Origin: Cristatella mucedo
Lineage: Eukaryota; Bryozoa; Phylactolaemata; Cristatellidae
NCBI GenBank assembly: GCA_009760855.2
Contig: WPIO01000158.1
Span: forward strand, 551,001 to 615,000
DNA: 64,000 nucleotides
Direction of reading: 5' to 3'
Part shown: positions 1 through 11,321 of the stretch, one piece after another
How positions within the stretch are numbered: the stretch's first letter is position 1
How the letters are laid out: each line of letters opens with the position of its first letter
The notes under the pieces: model-generated
Told to the model about the DNA's origin: nothing
The model's input: only the letters and a program-made list of their open reading frames with translations
Database searches by the model: none
Made by a program: the position numbers and the translations under genes

Positions 1-544
1 GCAGGGGGGCAGCACCCCCTACCTGGGGTTGATGGAACTGTGGGAGGGAGGGTGGGTGGAGGTCCCACCCAGCAACCGGCCTGTGCTTGCTGTTTTTCCT
101 GCCGGCATTTTATGCAAACCTTGGGTTTTTCACGGGTGGATCTTTCTCGGGCATGGTGTCGTAGCTAGGCTGCTGGAGTGCCTGCCCAGTGCAACCTAGT
201 GGCGCTATTTTGGAGTCTCAAATGAGCCTGACCTTGCTTTGCAAAAGCACCGAATGCTCTGACTGGCCCTGCCCTAGCCTAGTGAGGCAGAGCAGAGTGA
301 CAAAGCAGAACCCACAAACGTGGCTGAGTGCCAGCAGAACTGCTGCTCTGCGGCTGACCATGATGACCATGCACCCTCCACGATTAGACTGCCCACCAGT
401 TTGTTGCATTCACTATTCGTCTATTGTAATATGCCCGTTTTCGGTCGGGAGAGACGTGGTTGTGATGCATAAGTATCAATGTGGGCTGCCGAAAGTCTGG
501 CGGTTTCTTGTTGCCACCAGGATTAGGCATGCCAGTCAGCCATC
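1..544. other. Unassigned, presumed intron of the kinase gene
   Basis: No exon, repeat family or promoter was recognised. The open frames here lack splice context and homology. Confidence 0.5.
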
Positions 545-655
545 GCCCCGGGTCTTAGCCTTAGGGTTCGAGGCGCTCGAACTTCACGACCCACAGGTTG
601 TGGTTTCGAGTCCTTCAGCAGAAATTCTTTATGGTCCACTGCAGTGATGGCCCAA
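545..655 (+). mobile_element. SINE family 2, partial
   Basis: Contains a box-B-like ggttgtggtttcgagtcctt and the family-2 body agaaattctttatggtccactgcagtg. The 3' part is missing. Confidence 0.6.
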
Positions 656-869
656 CGGCTAAGCGTTTTTGGCCAGGTGCAGACATGTTGGGTCGGGCGT
701 GGCAATCTATTTAGGGTTAGAATGGTGAGCAGGGTATTAATGAAGCCACGGTTAATCCCATTTGCCTGGGCAATGGTTGAGTGTGCCTGTCTGATTACCA
801 CATTGTCTTGCATTTCCTGGTTATGTGGTTGTTGTCAGCTTGCTTGCCAGCACCTGCCCAGGCTTCATG

Positions 870-985
870 CTGACTTGACTTGGCTTCCCGTTATTTCCCT
901 TTGCAGCAAATGTAAAGCGCCTAGAAAGAGATTGAGCGCCTAGAGAGAGATCTCTGGGGACGCTTTATCAAGTGCATTATTATGA
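870..985 (+). mobile_element. LINE family A, 3' tail only
   Basis: The segment from about 895 (tttgcagcaaatgtaaagcgcctagaaag...gctttatcaagtgcattattatgat) is the family-A tail with part of the tail duplicated (gattgagcgcctagagagag). No coding part remains. Confidence 0.75.
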
Positions 986-3127
986 TTATAATAGAACTTG
1001 TCACCAATTGATTAGCCCTGCCCGGCCGATAGTCTTGCTGTGGTAGTCTTGCTGCATGGAAGACTGTAAGACGAGGAGCTGTGATCCTGTGAAGACGACG
1101 AGCTGCTCTTTTTAATCTTAATATTTGTGCCGATTATGCAAAGTTGAATGTCGTGTGTCGATGTAGGGCAAGTTGTGTCTGATGCTGCGATCAGCTGCTT
1201 GTTTGAAGTGTGCTTGCACTTCCCCTTCGGCCAGCCGATGGCTTCGTGTGGCATCCGATGGTCTGAGAGGGGAGTGGTAGACTCCGGTAATTCAGCCGTG
1301 TAGGCACTGCAATAAAATATTTCTCCTCGAAAATGTACATAACATTCGAACCTCTGTGTGGATAAACTCTCTATATGCATAAAATCGTGTCACACCGATA
1401 GTTTTTGCCAGGCTTAATGCCAAAGCCTTTAATTCATACACATTTTAAGCCTGCCTTTCTTTCTACTTAGGCTTGCAGAGATTGTGTGAATATTTTTGCT
1501 CAGCTGCGAATCAAAACGAGGATCATGCCCGGTCAGGTCCGCAATATCTAGCGTGTGTTATTTGTATGCTTTACCCAACATGTTGTTACACGAGAAGTTA
1601 TTCTCCTTCGTCATTTGATAGTGCACCGAGTAAAGCTGGCCTGAGCACCACCATGTTCCGGTTGCCTTGTGACTAGACGTCATCGCTGTGGCAACACACG
1701 GCTCTCCCCGAGCGCTCCGAAGCTTCTAGGTCCTTCATTCGCTTTCTTGATTCTCTTGCACGCTGCTCGCCGGCTTACAATACATTATCAGGCTTCCCTT
1801 GGCAGCACCAACTCCTCTGGCTCTGGTCGCTCAGCGTACCCCTGGGTCTTAGCTTACTTTGGGTATGGCGCTTGCACTCCAGGACCCAGGTCATGAGTTC
1901 GAGTCCTGCAGAATCTGTTATCCCTCGTTATAAGCAAGTGGTGGTTAAAGTTACCACGGCTCTTTGGCTGCCTTATGAATGAGGCTGTTGAATCAGCTGA
2001 TGGTTTTCGTATGCTGTGACTGTAAAAAAAACAACCTAAAATCTATTGGAGACAGTGCCTTCAGTTCTTCTGCTCCCGAAGCCTGGGACTAACTAGCCAC
2101 AGGCACCACGACGTCCCCGTGACTTTATGACATTCAAAAGAAACCTGATATTTTCTACCAGTTCCTTGCTGCAGCTGTTCTGTCCGTGGGTGTTTTCCTT
2201 TGTGTGCTCATGCATGCTGACAATAATAGTAATAATAATAATAATAATGATAATGCACTTGATAAAGACTCCGGTCTATTATGGTGTTTTACAAAAGTAT
2301 CATCATTATTATTACTTTTATTAGTACGGCCGTACATATGGTATCCAAAGCAGAAGATCCTGTAGAAAATCAGATTGTTGCCTGTTAGTGGCAGTTTGGT
2401 TTGTTGGTAGATTGTATGTAAAATGTATTCGAGTCCATTTGTGGTGAATTGTTAACAGCATATTATGGGACATTTTCTGAGTGGTTGTAGTATCCTTGTT
2501 CTCATAAATATTCGTCTTCCTTTGCATAACTCGGTGCATTTTACCAACTAAGAGTACCTGTAAAAAGAGACCCTGTGTTTTATGTACGTGTTCTTTTATA
2601 TCTTGTCTTTGCATGCTACCTTGCTTGTCATTAGCTATTATTTTCTGCTTCTCTTGCAGCGAGTGGTAAAGCATCTGCACATAGATTTAATTCTCTTAGG
2701 GCGCTATGGGCCTGCCTGAGCCGGTATCCCCTGAACTGAACGAGCAAGGGAAGGTGGGAGATGCAGTGTTCGCGCGGTCACATGGGTGTTAGACATGAGA
2801 AGAGAGTATGTGGAACAGTGGGACAGGGCGGCTGGGCATGGTAGCTTATCTGTCGTTCGGAACCAGCCGTGAGTTATCGTGCTCCCAGCCTCTCGCTTGA
2901 GAACATGGTCCCTGACGAGCTGGCTATCGAACCCCTGAGGGAAATGCAAGTGGGTAGCCACTGCAATGACATTCGGGCACTACTTACCAGACTCCTTGTT
3001 CCGGAGTGTTGGTCGACATGTTTCCCTCAGGCATTCTTCTAGTGTCAAATAGCATCACTGCCTCCTGCAAATCACGCAGAGCAGAGAGATTGTGTCTAAT
3101 TGGTTTCACGTCGAGGGCATTCACGTT
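986..3127. other. Unassigned apart from one SINE
   Basis: Outside the SINE at 1836-2003 there are (AAT)n-like tracts at about 2221-2250 and nothing recognisable. Kinase exons preceding the 8600 exon were looked for and not found. Confidence 0.5.
1836..2003 (+). mobile_element. SINE family 2
   Basis: Box B region ccaggtcatgagttcgagtcctgcag, body ttatccctcgttataagcaagtggtggttaaag and tail cggctctttggctgccttatgaatgaggctgttgaatcagctga. The tail is unrelated to the LINE-A tail. Confidence 0.75.
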
Positions 3128-3186
3128 TCTAGTCGTCAAGGCTCTTCTGCCGCTGTATAAATGAAGCTGTTAAATCAACTAACCTA
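3128..3186 (+). mobile_element. SINE family 2, 3' fragment
   Basis: The tail agtcgtcaaggctcttctgccgctgtataaatgaagctgttaaatcaactaa matches the 3' end of the family-2 copies at 5763 and 4262. Confidence 0.65.
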
Positions 3187-3879
3187 TACTGTGAAAACTT
3201 GTTACACCTTGCTGCCACATAGGCCACACAGGGTATGCGCTCCAGCAATGAGGACAAAGTTTCCCTCTGGCTTAGCACTCGAACTGCTTGGGATAGCTCA
3301 GCATCAGTTGAACAGGTCAGCTAGCCTGGCGACATGACCATGACTGCCTTCATTTCAAGCCCTCGAATGGTGGTGGCTGGCAGCAGAGAGTTGGCTGCAG
3401 ACAATAGTGATGGGCTGGGTGCTAGCACTCTCCTGATTGGTTATCGATCACTATGAACAGATGCTGATGAAGCCGCCACTAGCATATCTACAGTCCCTGC
3501 AGGTTTTACTGACGATCTAGATGCCGGATTGTTTGCCTTTTTCACGAGCAACAGATATTTGTAATGTACTGATTGACGAGTGAGTTTTACGCTTATTTCT
3601 CGCCTATTGTGTGGGGGATCGTGCTGGGATCTTGGCTACCCGTGAAGCAACCAGCGTTGTCGTGCTCGTGACTTGAGCACACTATGTCAATGTGCACACC
3701 TCAAACAAATTCTGATAGTCGTGCTGAGCTACAAAAAACTTTTGCTCGAGCCTATGGCACTCTCACCGGCCTATAATATTTCTCCCTTATTTTATTTATT
3801 TATTTTTTGTATACTGTCCGAGCTAGTGTTTCCTGCATTTGAGTGCTGACAGTAGCCCTAAGCAAATCACAGGAGTAGG

Positions 3880-4057
3880 TTGCCGAGCTGGTTTGGTCCA
3901 GCGGTTAAGGTGGTCGTCCCGACCAAGGTCTGGCTGGCTGAGGTCGTGGGCTCGAGCTCCGAGGCCTGTGTGAAGCGCCTGAATAGAGATTAAGTTTTCT
4001 TGGGGTGCCATACAAATGAATTATATTATTATATTATATTGTTAAATGCAGTACCAT
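3880..4057 (+). mobile_element. SINE family 1 (tRNA-derived, LINE-A tail)
   Basis: A tRNA-like head has box A (TGGTCCAGCGGTTAAGG) and box B (AGGTCGTGGGCTCGAGCTCC), the two RNA polymerase III promoter elements. The 3' part gaagcgcctgaatagagattaag...ggggtgccatacaaatgaatt(ATT)n matches the LINE family-A tail. This is the best copy for defining the family. Confidence 0.88.
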
Positions 4058-4261
4058 AAATAGCATGCAGCTCGGTCAGTGTCCTGAGCTGTGAGTGAAA
4101 TGTTTTGTCATTGAGTGTCTTCTTCAGTGATGGCCCAGCGACTTTCTGCTTCTCCATCTCGAGCCCCACCCCGGTTGGTATCTTGCCAGTGGACGGTCCG
4201 TGGCACCTACACGTGGACCAAAATGAATTATGTCCCTTCGCTGGGAACTCATCAGTTCTTC

Positions 4262-4402
4262 AATGTGGATGTAAGTGGGGGCCCAGGTCGTTGGTTCGAG
4301 TCGTGAAGTGGGCGATCCTTTATTACCCACTGCAAGCAGTGGTGATAGCCTTTAAGGCTGTTCTGTCACTATATAAGTGAGGCTGGTAAATCACTTAGCA
4401 TA
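4262..4402 (+). mobile_element. SINE family 2
   Basis: Box B cccaggtcgttggttcgagtcgtg, body gggcgatcctttattacccactgcaagcagtggtgatagcc, tail aaggctgttctgtcactatataagtgaggctggtaaatcacttag. Confidence 0.8.
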
Positions 4403-4473
4403 AAATCAAAAGGTAATCTAATGCTATGAATTCCAGCCCGGTTCCTTGGGGGGGGGGTCAGGTTCAGCCGTTC

Positions 4474-4567
4474 ATGCTGCATCATGGTCTGGACGACTGC
4501 ACCGGATGGTCGAATCGTGGCCATTCGGCCGGCCGAGAGAGCGGCACCCATTCGGAATCGGGAAGCT
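4474..4567 (+). repeat. 94-bp direct repeat, copy 1
   Basis: The block from atgctgcatcatggtctgg to ggaagct recurs at 5532-5625 with one mismatch (gggaagct against aggaagct). It contains attcggccggccgag, a GGCCGGCC palindrome. No coding function is evident. Confidence 0.9.
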
Positions 4568-5531
4568 TTTTTATTCTGTGTGATGCGAGACTTGAATGGC
4601 TTGAGTATGTTTCGTTGGGGTAGGTGCTGTGGGGTGGCATACGACAGGCCTTTTTTGTCAGTGTGGTTGTTCAGTGTGCAAGCACCTTCTCCCGAGACTC
4701 TAGCTTCTGGGAGCCGCTTTGCATGAAGGGAAGGGCAGGCAGGCAAGAAAAGGCACGCCTGCGCTACCCTTGCAGTGGCAATGGACAGCAGGCAGTTGGT
4801 CCCGCCTGCTGGTGCTGCTTCTAGTCTTGCGTGTCTTTGCATCGATCTAAAGATGGCTGGAAGTGTGGTGTGCCGATGTGTTCGTGAATTCTCTTCAAGC
4901 TGGTTTTGCGCGAGCAATTATGGAGTCGCCGGACTTGGAGGGTTTGCATGAGCCTATGAGCGATCGATTTGTGGATGCATGCTCGTCGCAAGGGCGCTAC
5001 GCTAGCCGTGCACTTCGAATCCACTGGTTTTCAGGAACGCCAGCCCAGCTGCTTAGCTCTCACTTAGTGCAGGCTGATCTAAGCAGCCGATAAGCTCTAG
5101 CTTGACTCGGTACGGCTATGCAGTATTCATTCGAGAGCAAGAGAGAATCATGAGACACAATCTGCCACCGAAAACCCCAACGTCGAGTTTCCTTCTGCAC
5201 GCCATTTTAAAGGTTCGCATGCGGTTTTTTCCTTTGAATTACCCAACAGTTATATGGGATCTAGACAGGGTCGCGTCTAGGCAGTAGGGTGTACAGAGTG
5301 TTATTATGAAGAGTCCCCTCCCACCTGGATCTGGTAATATCTGGCGAGTCATTTGGCGTAAAGACTCCTAGCAAGCGTGCCGTGGTACTGCTGCATGAGC
5401 GACTTCACGAAGGGCGAAGCCCTGCTCAAAGCTTGGCGATGCAAGCGGGAGGTGCCTGCTAGTTCGGAATATGTAATGAGCCTGACGTATGGTATAACGT
5501 GAGGAGTCACTCTGCTTGACTAGTTATTCTG

Positions 5532-5625
5532 ATGCTGCATCATGGTCTGGACGACTGCACCGGATGGTCGAATCGTGGCCATTCGGCCGGCCGAGAGAGC
5601 GGCACCCATTCGGAATCAGGAAGCT
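5532..5625 (+). repeat. 94-bp direct repeat, copy 2
   Basis: Second copy of the 4474-4567 block, 1058 bp downstream. The surrounding sequence differs, so this is either a small dispersed element or a local duplication. Confidence 0.9.
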
Positions 5626-5762
5626 ACCTTTTCTTTGAGAGGCAATAGAGACGCAGTTCAGCATTATTTCAGACAGTTGAACATTTTCCGGACAAGGAAT
5701 TTGTAGGCGTTTGGCAAGATGCAATCATTTGCCTGCTGAGTGGTCTCGACAGATGCAGCCTA

Positions 5763-5935
5763 GGTGAGCCGCGATGGCACACTGGGTAAGGCGATTGCTC
5801 TTCACCACATCGGTCCTGAAGTCGTGGGTTCGAATCCTGCGGTAGGCGATCCTTTATTGACGCTGCAAGTGGTGGTGATGGCCTTTAAGGCTCTTCTGCC
5901 ACTATGAAAAAGATGCTGTAAAATCAGTTAGTATT
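5763..5935 (+). mobile_element. SINE family 2, best copy
   Basis: Complete unit: tRNA-like head gagccgcgatggcacactgggtaaggcg (box A), box B cgtgggttcgaatcctgcgg, body ggcgatcctttattgacgctgcaagtggtggtgatggcc, tail aaggctcttctgccactatg...gctgtaaaatcagtta. It defines a tRNA-derived SINE of about 170 bp distinct from family 1. Confidence 0.85.
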
Positions 5936-6477
5936 TTTTAGGCTTGCAGCCTAGCGAACAATTTTTTTTTGAATCGATGAGAATAAGTTCACTCTGATTG
6001 ACAGTGGCAAGCGCCAATGGTTGGATAGTACTAGAGACATGAAGGAGTGAGTTTTTGCCATCTTTCCTGCTCCCCTTGGCAAAGCTTGGTGGAAAATGGG
6101 TGCCGGTGTGGGGTGTGCTTCGTAGCAAAGGGAGCCGGTGCTCGATGCACCAAATCCGTGGCACCATGGACCAAAAGTTGGTTTTTGGTTGTTCGGGAAG
6201 CCGGAGTGTCAGAGTGTTGTTCCAGTGCACTCGTGCTTGTAGCCTTTGGCAGCAAGACCGTGATCCAAACCATTCGGCCAAACAAGTCGGTAAGATAAGG
6301 TAATGCTTCTGTCTGCTGCTGGTATCCAAACGGTGCTTCGGTTGAGCTGGTCCTCTCATTAAAACCCTATCGACCACCTTTGGGACGATGCTAGAGTGTC
6401 AGGAAAAGGGGCAGCCTACTGCATTTAGTAGTTTTCAGCCATGAAAACAGCGAGGTAGCCTACATGCCCCACCGGAT

Positions 6478-6545
6478 ATGTATGTGTGCATATGTATGTA
6501 ATGTATGTATGTGTGTATGTATGTTTATATGTTGTATGTATTTAC
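6478..6545. repeat. (TATG)n microsatellite
   Basis: Imperfect TATG/TGTA repeats immediately 5' of the family-A LINE at 6551. Confidence 0.9.
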
Positions 6546-6550
6546 ACTAT

Positions 6551-7445
6551 GTACGCTCAAAATCAGCTCTGCCAGCATATCTCCTGTTGAATCTGCACGT
6601 AGTCTAGGTGTCATGTTCAAAAGTGACCTTTTGTTAGACGACCACATCAGCTCCACAATCAAGTCTGCCTACTTTCGGATGCATGACATTGCTAAAATTC
6701 GGGCTTGTTTAGATAAGGATACCACATCTAAGTTGGTCCTTGCATTTGTGACATCCCATCTTGACTTCTGTGACTCATTGCTTGCTGGCCTACTGGCATG
6801 TGCAATCAGGCGCTTACAGCTGGTGCAAATCTCTGCAGCTAGGCTTGTCTGTCGTGAGCGTCGAAGTTGCCACATCACACCACTTCTCCTGACCTGCACT
6901 GGCTACCAGTCAAGCAACGCATCGACTTCAAGGTTTTGTCGCTCACTTTTAGGTCACTTCATTTTTTGGCTCCAGCCTACCTATCAGAAGTACTCCACCA
7001 CCAGGCCAAGCATCGTGCCACCTGCTTTTCGGAAACTAACTGTTTACCTATACCTCTTACAAACCTCAAATATTTTGGAGACCGTGCATTTAGTTGTATG
7101 CTCCCAAAGCCTGGAACTCACTCCCGAATTTCGTCACGGCATCCCCTGACTTGACCACATTTAAAAGGAAATTAAAAACGCATCTATCTATGATAGCATT
7201 TAGTGGGTCCCTGTGATTCGTCCTTTATGTACTTATGTGTGCTGACGCTGTTGCATGCTGCCACTAAACGCACTTGCATGCCGACCCTGTGCATGTCACC
7301 CCTAACCGTATTATTCATGTTGTTTATCGAGCATAACCACTCACCATTCAATCGCGTTTCCCTTTGCAGCAAATGTAAAGCACCTAGAAAGAGATTGAGT
7401 TCTCTGAGGGCACTTTATCAAGTGTATTATTATTATTATTATCCT
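6551..7445 (+). mobile_element. LINE family A (L2/CR1-like), 3' end with RT C-terminus
   Basis: The most informative 3' copy of the window's main LINE. It encodes SISPVESARSLGVMFKSDLL, LLDDHISSTIKSAYFRMHDI, DKDTTSKLVLAFVTSHLDFC and RRLQLVQISAARLVCRERRS, then after a frameshift near 6890 LHWLPVKQRIDFKVLSLTFR and LKYFGDRAF. This is the RT C-terminal region common to animal L2/CR1/Jockey-type LINEs. A non-coding 3' region follows, and the tail AAATGTAAAGCACCTAGAAAG...CTTTATCAAG ends in (ATT)n at 7421-7442. Truncated at its 5' end next to a (TATG)n microsatellite; the RT active-site part is missing. Confidence 0.9.
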
Positions 7446-7454
7446 TAACATAGT

Positions 7455-7585
7455 ATTTTTTTTGTATCTCCGTCAGTAACTCCACAAAGTCATAAAGACC
7501 ATGTGGGTGTTACGCAGGAGAGTTTTGTATAGCGCGCTCACAGCCTAAGCGGCTTTCGGTACGCATTCGGTCGCCAACAGAGGGA
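7455..7585 (-). mobile_element. LINE family B, 3' tail
   Basis: The minus strand carries the family-B tail (gtatctccgtcagtaactccacaaagtcataaagacc...gcggctttcggtacgcattcgg). It abuts the (ATT)n end of the family-A LINE at 7445, so it probably inserted into that A/T-rich tail. Confidence 0.85.
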
Positions 7586-8116
7586 GCTAAGGGCTGCAGC
7601 AACCTCCGGTCAGCCTGGTGGAAAAGGTGCATCGCCTGATAAGATTGATCGGTTTGGACAGGGTTAATGGTCACTTCATTATGAGATTTTTTCCGTGCCC
7701 TCCCCCACTCTGTGGATTATATGCAGTTGCTGGCACAGCTGTTGAATACTACCCGAAGTCTGTAGATGTCCTGCCGATTGGACTGTCAGCCCTTAGCAAC
7801 AAGTGGTGTAGTCTGTTCAATCAGTTGCTTGCGCATCAGCATTTTACATGCATTTATGTCTATCCACGAGTCTCCTGTGCAGCATGCAAGTAGTGGGTAG
7901 AGCTCCACCACCAGAAGTCAAGACTTAAGCCCTCGGCTGCTGCTGCAGCAGTAGTACAAAAAATACCTTTCAATCAAAATGTCCTGCTTTATTAGGAAGT
8001 TTCAACATCTGGTGGCAGGTTTAAAAAAAGTTCTTCCTTTGCGAGCAGGATGTGCAATCAATACCACTGGTTAAGCCACTGCGTGGATGGCCGCCACAGC
8101 AGCCCAGTGATCGACC

Positions 8117-8283
8117 AACCATCTGATTTAGCAGCGTCATTTATACACCGGCAGGAGAGCCTTTACGTCTAACAGCCGGCGATAAAGAATTGCCCACTGC
8201 CTGTAGGACTCGAACCCTCGACCTGGTTTGCAAAGAGCGAGCACCTTATCGCAGTTTGTACATCGTAGGTGCATCTCGCAATC
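8117..8283 (-). mobile_element. SINE family 2
   Basis: Minus-strand copy: tail (catctgatttagcagcgtcatttatacaccggcaggagagcc), body (gataaagaattgcccactgcctg) and box B (taggactcgaaccctcgacctgg), with a degraded box A (agcaccttatcgcag). Confidence 0.8.
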
Positions 8284-8599
8284 CGTGAGCTAGCATCCGG
8301 TTGGGGGGATGATCCGGTTGCCTATTTATCTTCCACGGAATGTTGCCAAAGGAGTTGGTCAGGCAACCATTTTTGTTTGGCCTTTGCCGCGGTGCTCCCC
8401 GGTGTCTGCTTCCACTAAATCTGTGCTGCTGCTGCCGCTCAGTGCCGGGAACCGGCGTTGGCCATTCCTATGTGTAAATAATGGGCTCACGGTCTGCCTC
8501 TTATCGACTGGGGTGATACCTGGATGCCTCGCTCCTCCGCAGCCACTGCTCTGCCTGTCCACCGCCTGGCTGCTCGCATGCCGCGCGCTCCACTTGCAG

Positions 8600-8770
8600 A
8601 GCAGAGCCGTCGCGACGATCTCGAGGCGCTCGGCCACATGTTCATGTACTTCCTTCGCGGCAGCCTGCCGTGGCAGGGGCTGCGAGCTGACACGCTGAAG
8701 GAGCGCTATCAGAAAATCGGCGATACGAAGCGAGCCACACCCATTGAGACACTGTGCGCCGGCTTTCCCG
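8600..8770 (+). CDS. CSNK1G: Casein kinase I gamma, internal exon (kinase C-lobe)
   Basis: This exon encodes part of the C-terminal lobe of a CK1 gamma Ser/Thr kinase, a membrane-attached kinase acting in Wnt and vesicle-trafficking pathways. The reading frame gives [18 protein letters not shown], then [10 protein letters not shown] and [19 protein letters not shown]. This is the CK1 signature that follows the activation segment (SRRDDLE, LPWQG) and is almost letter-perfect for the gamma subfamily; alpha/delta paralogues differ in the middle stretch. It starts after a good acceptor (ccacttgcag) in phase 1 and ends at a GTATGT donor in phase 1. The family's usual 'LCENFPEE' appears here as LCAGFP with the next Glu split across the intron. 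Upstream exons (ATP-binding lobe, catalytic loop) were not found in 1-8599 and presumably lie before the window. Confidence in identity is very high; exact ends are from splice consensus. Confidence 0.95.
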
Positions 8771-9938
8771 GTATGTCTGTGACGATAACCAGCTGGACGC
8801 CGTGGCGTGGTCTGCCGACCGTCGCTATGCAGCAAGCGCAACCATCAGATGCTTTGGTTGGCACGCTGCTGCTGCTCCTCCGGCCGAGCCGTGCCTGCGC
8901 GTGGCCGTCTTGCTCGTCACTGGCTGCTGGTTCCCTCGAGCCTAGCCTGCCAGGCGCTGCTGCAACCAGACAGGTTTAGTTTTGCCCTAGGGTCAGCTGA
9001 CAGACTTGGCCTTGTCTGAGGCTCCAGCCCTCTCGTGGCTGCATGTCTCTTCTTCTGCGAACCATGGTCATTATGCAGAGGGTGTTGTCAGGTGCACTTT
9101 GCAGACGCCTAAGGGCACCTGACTTGGGCTCTGCTGGCCATTCGATAGGCCGACAAGAGCACTTCCCTGCCCACTCGAGCAGTATGTAGCATTTGCTGAT
9201 GAATATACTATTTATCCACTTACGCCGGGTCGGTCGGTGGGGCAGCCGTCTGCTGTTGGCCTGCTAGCAAGACTGCTAAAGCATGGCAAACCCTATTCCC
9301 ACTTTGAGACTGGTAGCTGTAACATATGCACTGCGTAAATGAGCTTTTTGTAACAAATGCAAATGCAAAGCAAGAGGTCAGAGGTGGCAGCGCATTTCGC
9401 GGACGCCACGCGAGCTCTGGCAGTCTCTCTGCTGCCTACGTCGTTATCTCACCCCTCAGTTTTCTCCGAATCATCAATGGACATGTGGCCTTAAGACCTG
9501 CTTGTTGTGGCCGCTCTGCTCTGTCTGTCGTTCGAAATTTGTTACTTTTGAGGGGGGGGGAGTGCGCGAACAGGACGAAACCTGAAAGCGGTCCGTGCAC
9601 AGTTTCAAGTGTCGCGCTGTCGATGCTGCCAGCTGCAGCTGGGCCGTCTTCCTCCTCGGTGCTGCACAGCTCGGCTCTGCCCTTGACCCTTTTTTGCCGT
9701 GCCTAGCTATTCCGCGTGTGCACTAAAACTAGTAGCTTGTGTGTGCGTGCTGGCTCTGTGGGCAATTTCGCGAGCATCTGTTAAGGCGTTCGAAAATTGC
9801 AGCTTTTTCTGATGTCGTCATGGTCCTCCGAAGACGTGCAGTTTGCTTCTTCGTCTTCTGCTGGCCGTACTGGCCCGGTGCATCGACCTCAACTGGCTGT
9901 TCTAGCCCAAGTTGGTTGCCATTGCTTTCTCGGAAGTG

Positions 9939-10797
9939 GGTGTGACGTTCCAAAGTGACCTATCATTGGACGACCACATCAGCTCCACAGTCAAGTCTGC
10001 CTACTTTCAGCTGCATAACATTGCTAAAATTCGGGCTTGTACAAGGCTGTAATAAGGATACCACGTCTAAGTTGGTCCTTGCATTTTTGACATCCCGTCT
10101 TGACTTCTGTAACTCACTGCTTGCTGGCCTACCGGCATGTGCAATCAGGCGATTACTGATGGTGCAAAACTCTGCAGCTAGGCTTGTCTGTCGTGAGCAG
10201 CAAAGTTGCCACATCACACCACTTCTCGTCCACCTGCACTGGCTACCAGTCAAGCAACAGATTGACTTCAAGGTTTTGTCGCTCACTTTTAGGTCACTTC
10301 ATTCTTTGGCTCCAGCCTATTTCTCAGATCTACTCCCCCCCCACCAGGCCAAGCATTGTACCGCCCACTTTTCGGAATCCAACAGTCTAGAAATACCTCG
10401 TACAAACCTTATGTTCTTTGGAGACTGTGCATTTAGTTCGTATGCTCCCAAAGCCTAGAACTCCCTCCCGACCTGCGTCAGAACATCCCCTGACCTGACC
10501 ACATTTAAAAGGAACTTAAAAACACACCTATTTAGGACAGCATTTAGTGGGTCCCTGTGATTCTTCCTTGATTTGCTTGTTGCCACTAACTACACGAACA
10601 CTGTGCATGTTGCCACTAACTACACTTGCATGCTGACCCTGTGCATGTCACCCCTAACCACGTTATTCATGTTTATCAAGCATGATATTACTCACCATTC
10701 AATCGCGTTCCCCTTGCAGCAAATATGAAGCGCCTAGAAAGAGATTGAGCTCTCTGAGAGTGCTTTATCGAGCGCATTATTATTATTTATATTATTA
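9939..10797 (+). mobile_element. LINE family A, RT C-terminus and 3' tail
   Basis: The translation gives LDDHISSTVKSAYFQLHNIA, NKDTTSKLVLAFLTSRLDFC, NSAARLVCREQQSCHITPLL and HWLPVKQQIDFKVLSLTFRS, with a small insertion near 10040 that breaks the frame. The 3' region ends in the family tail (agcaaatatgaagcgcctagaaag...) and (ATT)n at about 10775-10795. It lies in the kinase intron between the 8600 and 13635 exons, same strand as the gene. Confidence 0.88.
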
Positions 10798-11137
10798 AGT
10801 GCTGAGAAGTAGTAGCAGTGTAAAAAAAAGCTAATCTATCATTTATTGAGCGCATTGTTCTTGAAAGCCACCTAAGTGGGTGAAACCAGCTTGTTGCTTA
10901 GTGCTCTGCGCACGCACTCCCACTTTCTCTTGTCTGTGCTGGCGATGTGGCCATCCGTTAATAGTGCCCCCATTCGATGGGCAGGAGACGCAGGTGTGCG
11001 TGGGAGCCATGTATCAGGACCGACTGCCTAGGACCCATCGTTAGCGACCGTGCCCTGAGCACTTGGCCGTGCACTTGTTTGTGAGTGGCACCTGTCTCGT
11101 GCATCCCCTGTTGGGCCTCAACAAAAGCTGCGACCGA

Positions 11138-11140
<3 letters not shown>

Positions 11141-11219
<79 letters not shown>

Positions 11220-11251
11220 CCCCCTCCCTCCCTCCCTCCCTCCCTCCCTCC

Positions 11252-11320
<69 letters not shown>
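11141..11320. repeat. Compound microsatellite (CT)n-(CCCT)n-(CT)n-(GT)n
   Basis: Runs of (TC) at 11141-11216, (CCCT) at about 11222-11253, (CT) to 11275 and (GT) to 11320. It lies in the intron between the first two kinase exons. Frames read through it (SLSLSL, VCVCVC) are artefacts. Confidence 0.98.

Positions 11321-11321
<1 letters not shown>

Larger units (their letters stand above)
4568..8599. other. Presumed intron, unassigned parts
   Basis: Between the listed repeats and LINE (5626-5762, 5936-6477, 7586-8116, 8284-8599) I see no gene. The 4863-5090 frame (MWCADVFVNSLQAGFARAIM) is open but has no recognisable domain. Confidence 0.5.

Noticed and set aside
4863-5093. Frame resembling a small protein (MWCADVFVNSLQAGFARAIM...)
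   Set aside because: It starts and ends without regulatory or splice context, and I recognise no family; the upstream kinase exons expected in this region do not match it.
5763-5935. Possible functional tRNA gene (good box A and box B)
   Set aside because: It cannot be folded by eye into a full cloverleaf, carries a long non-tRNA body and tail, and recurs many times: it is a tRNA-derived SINE.
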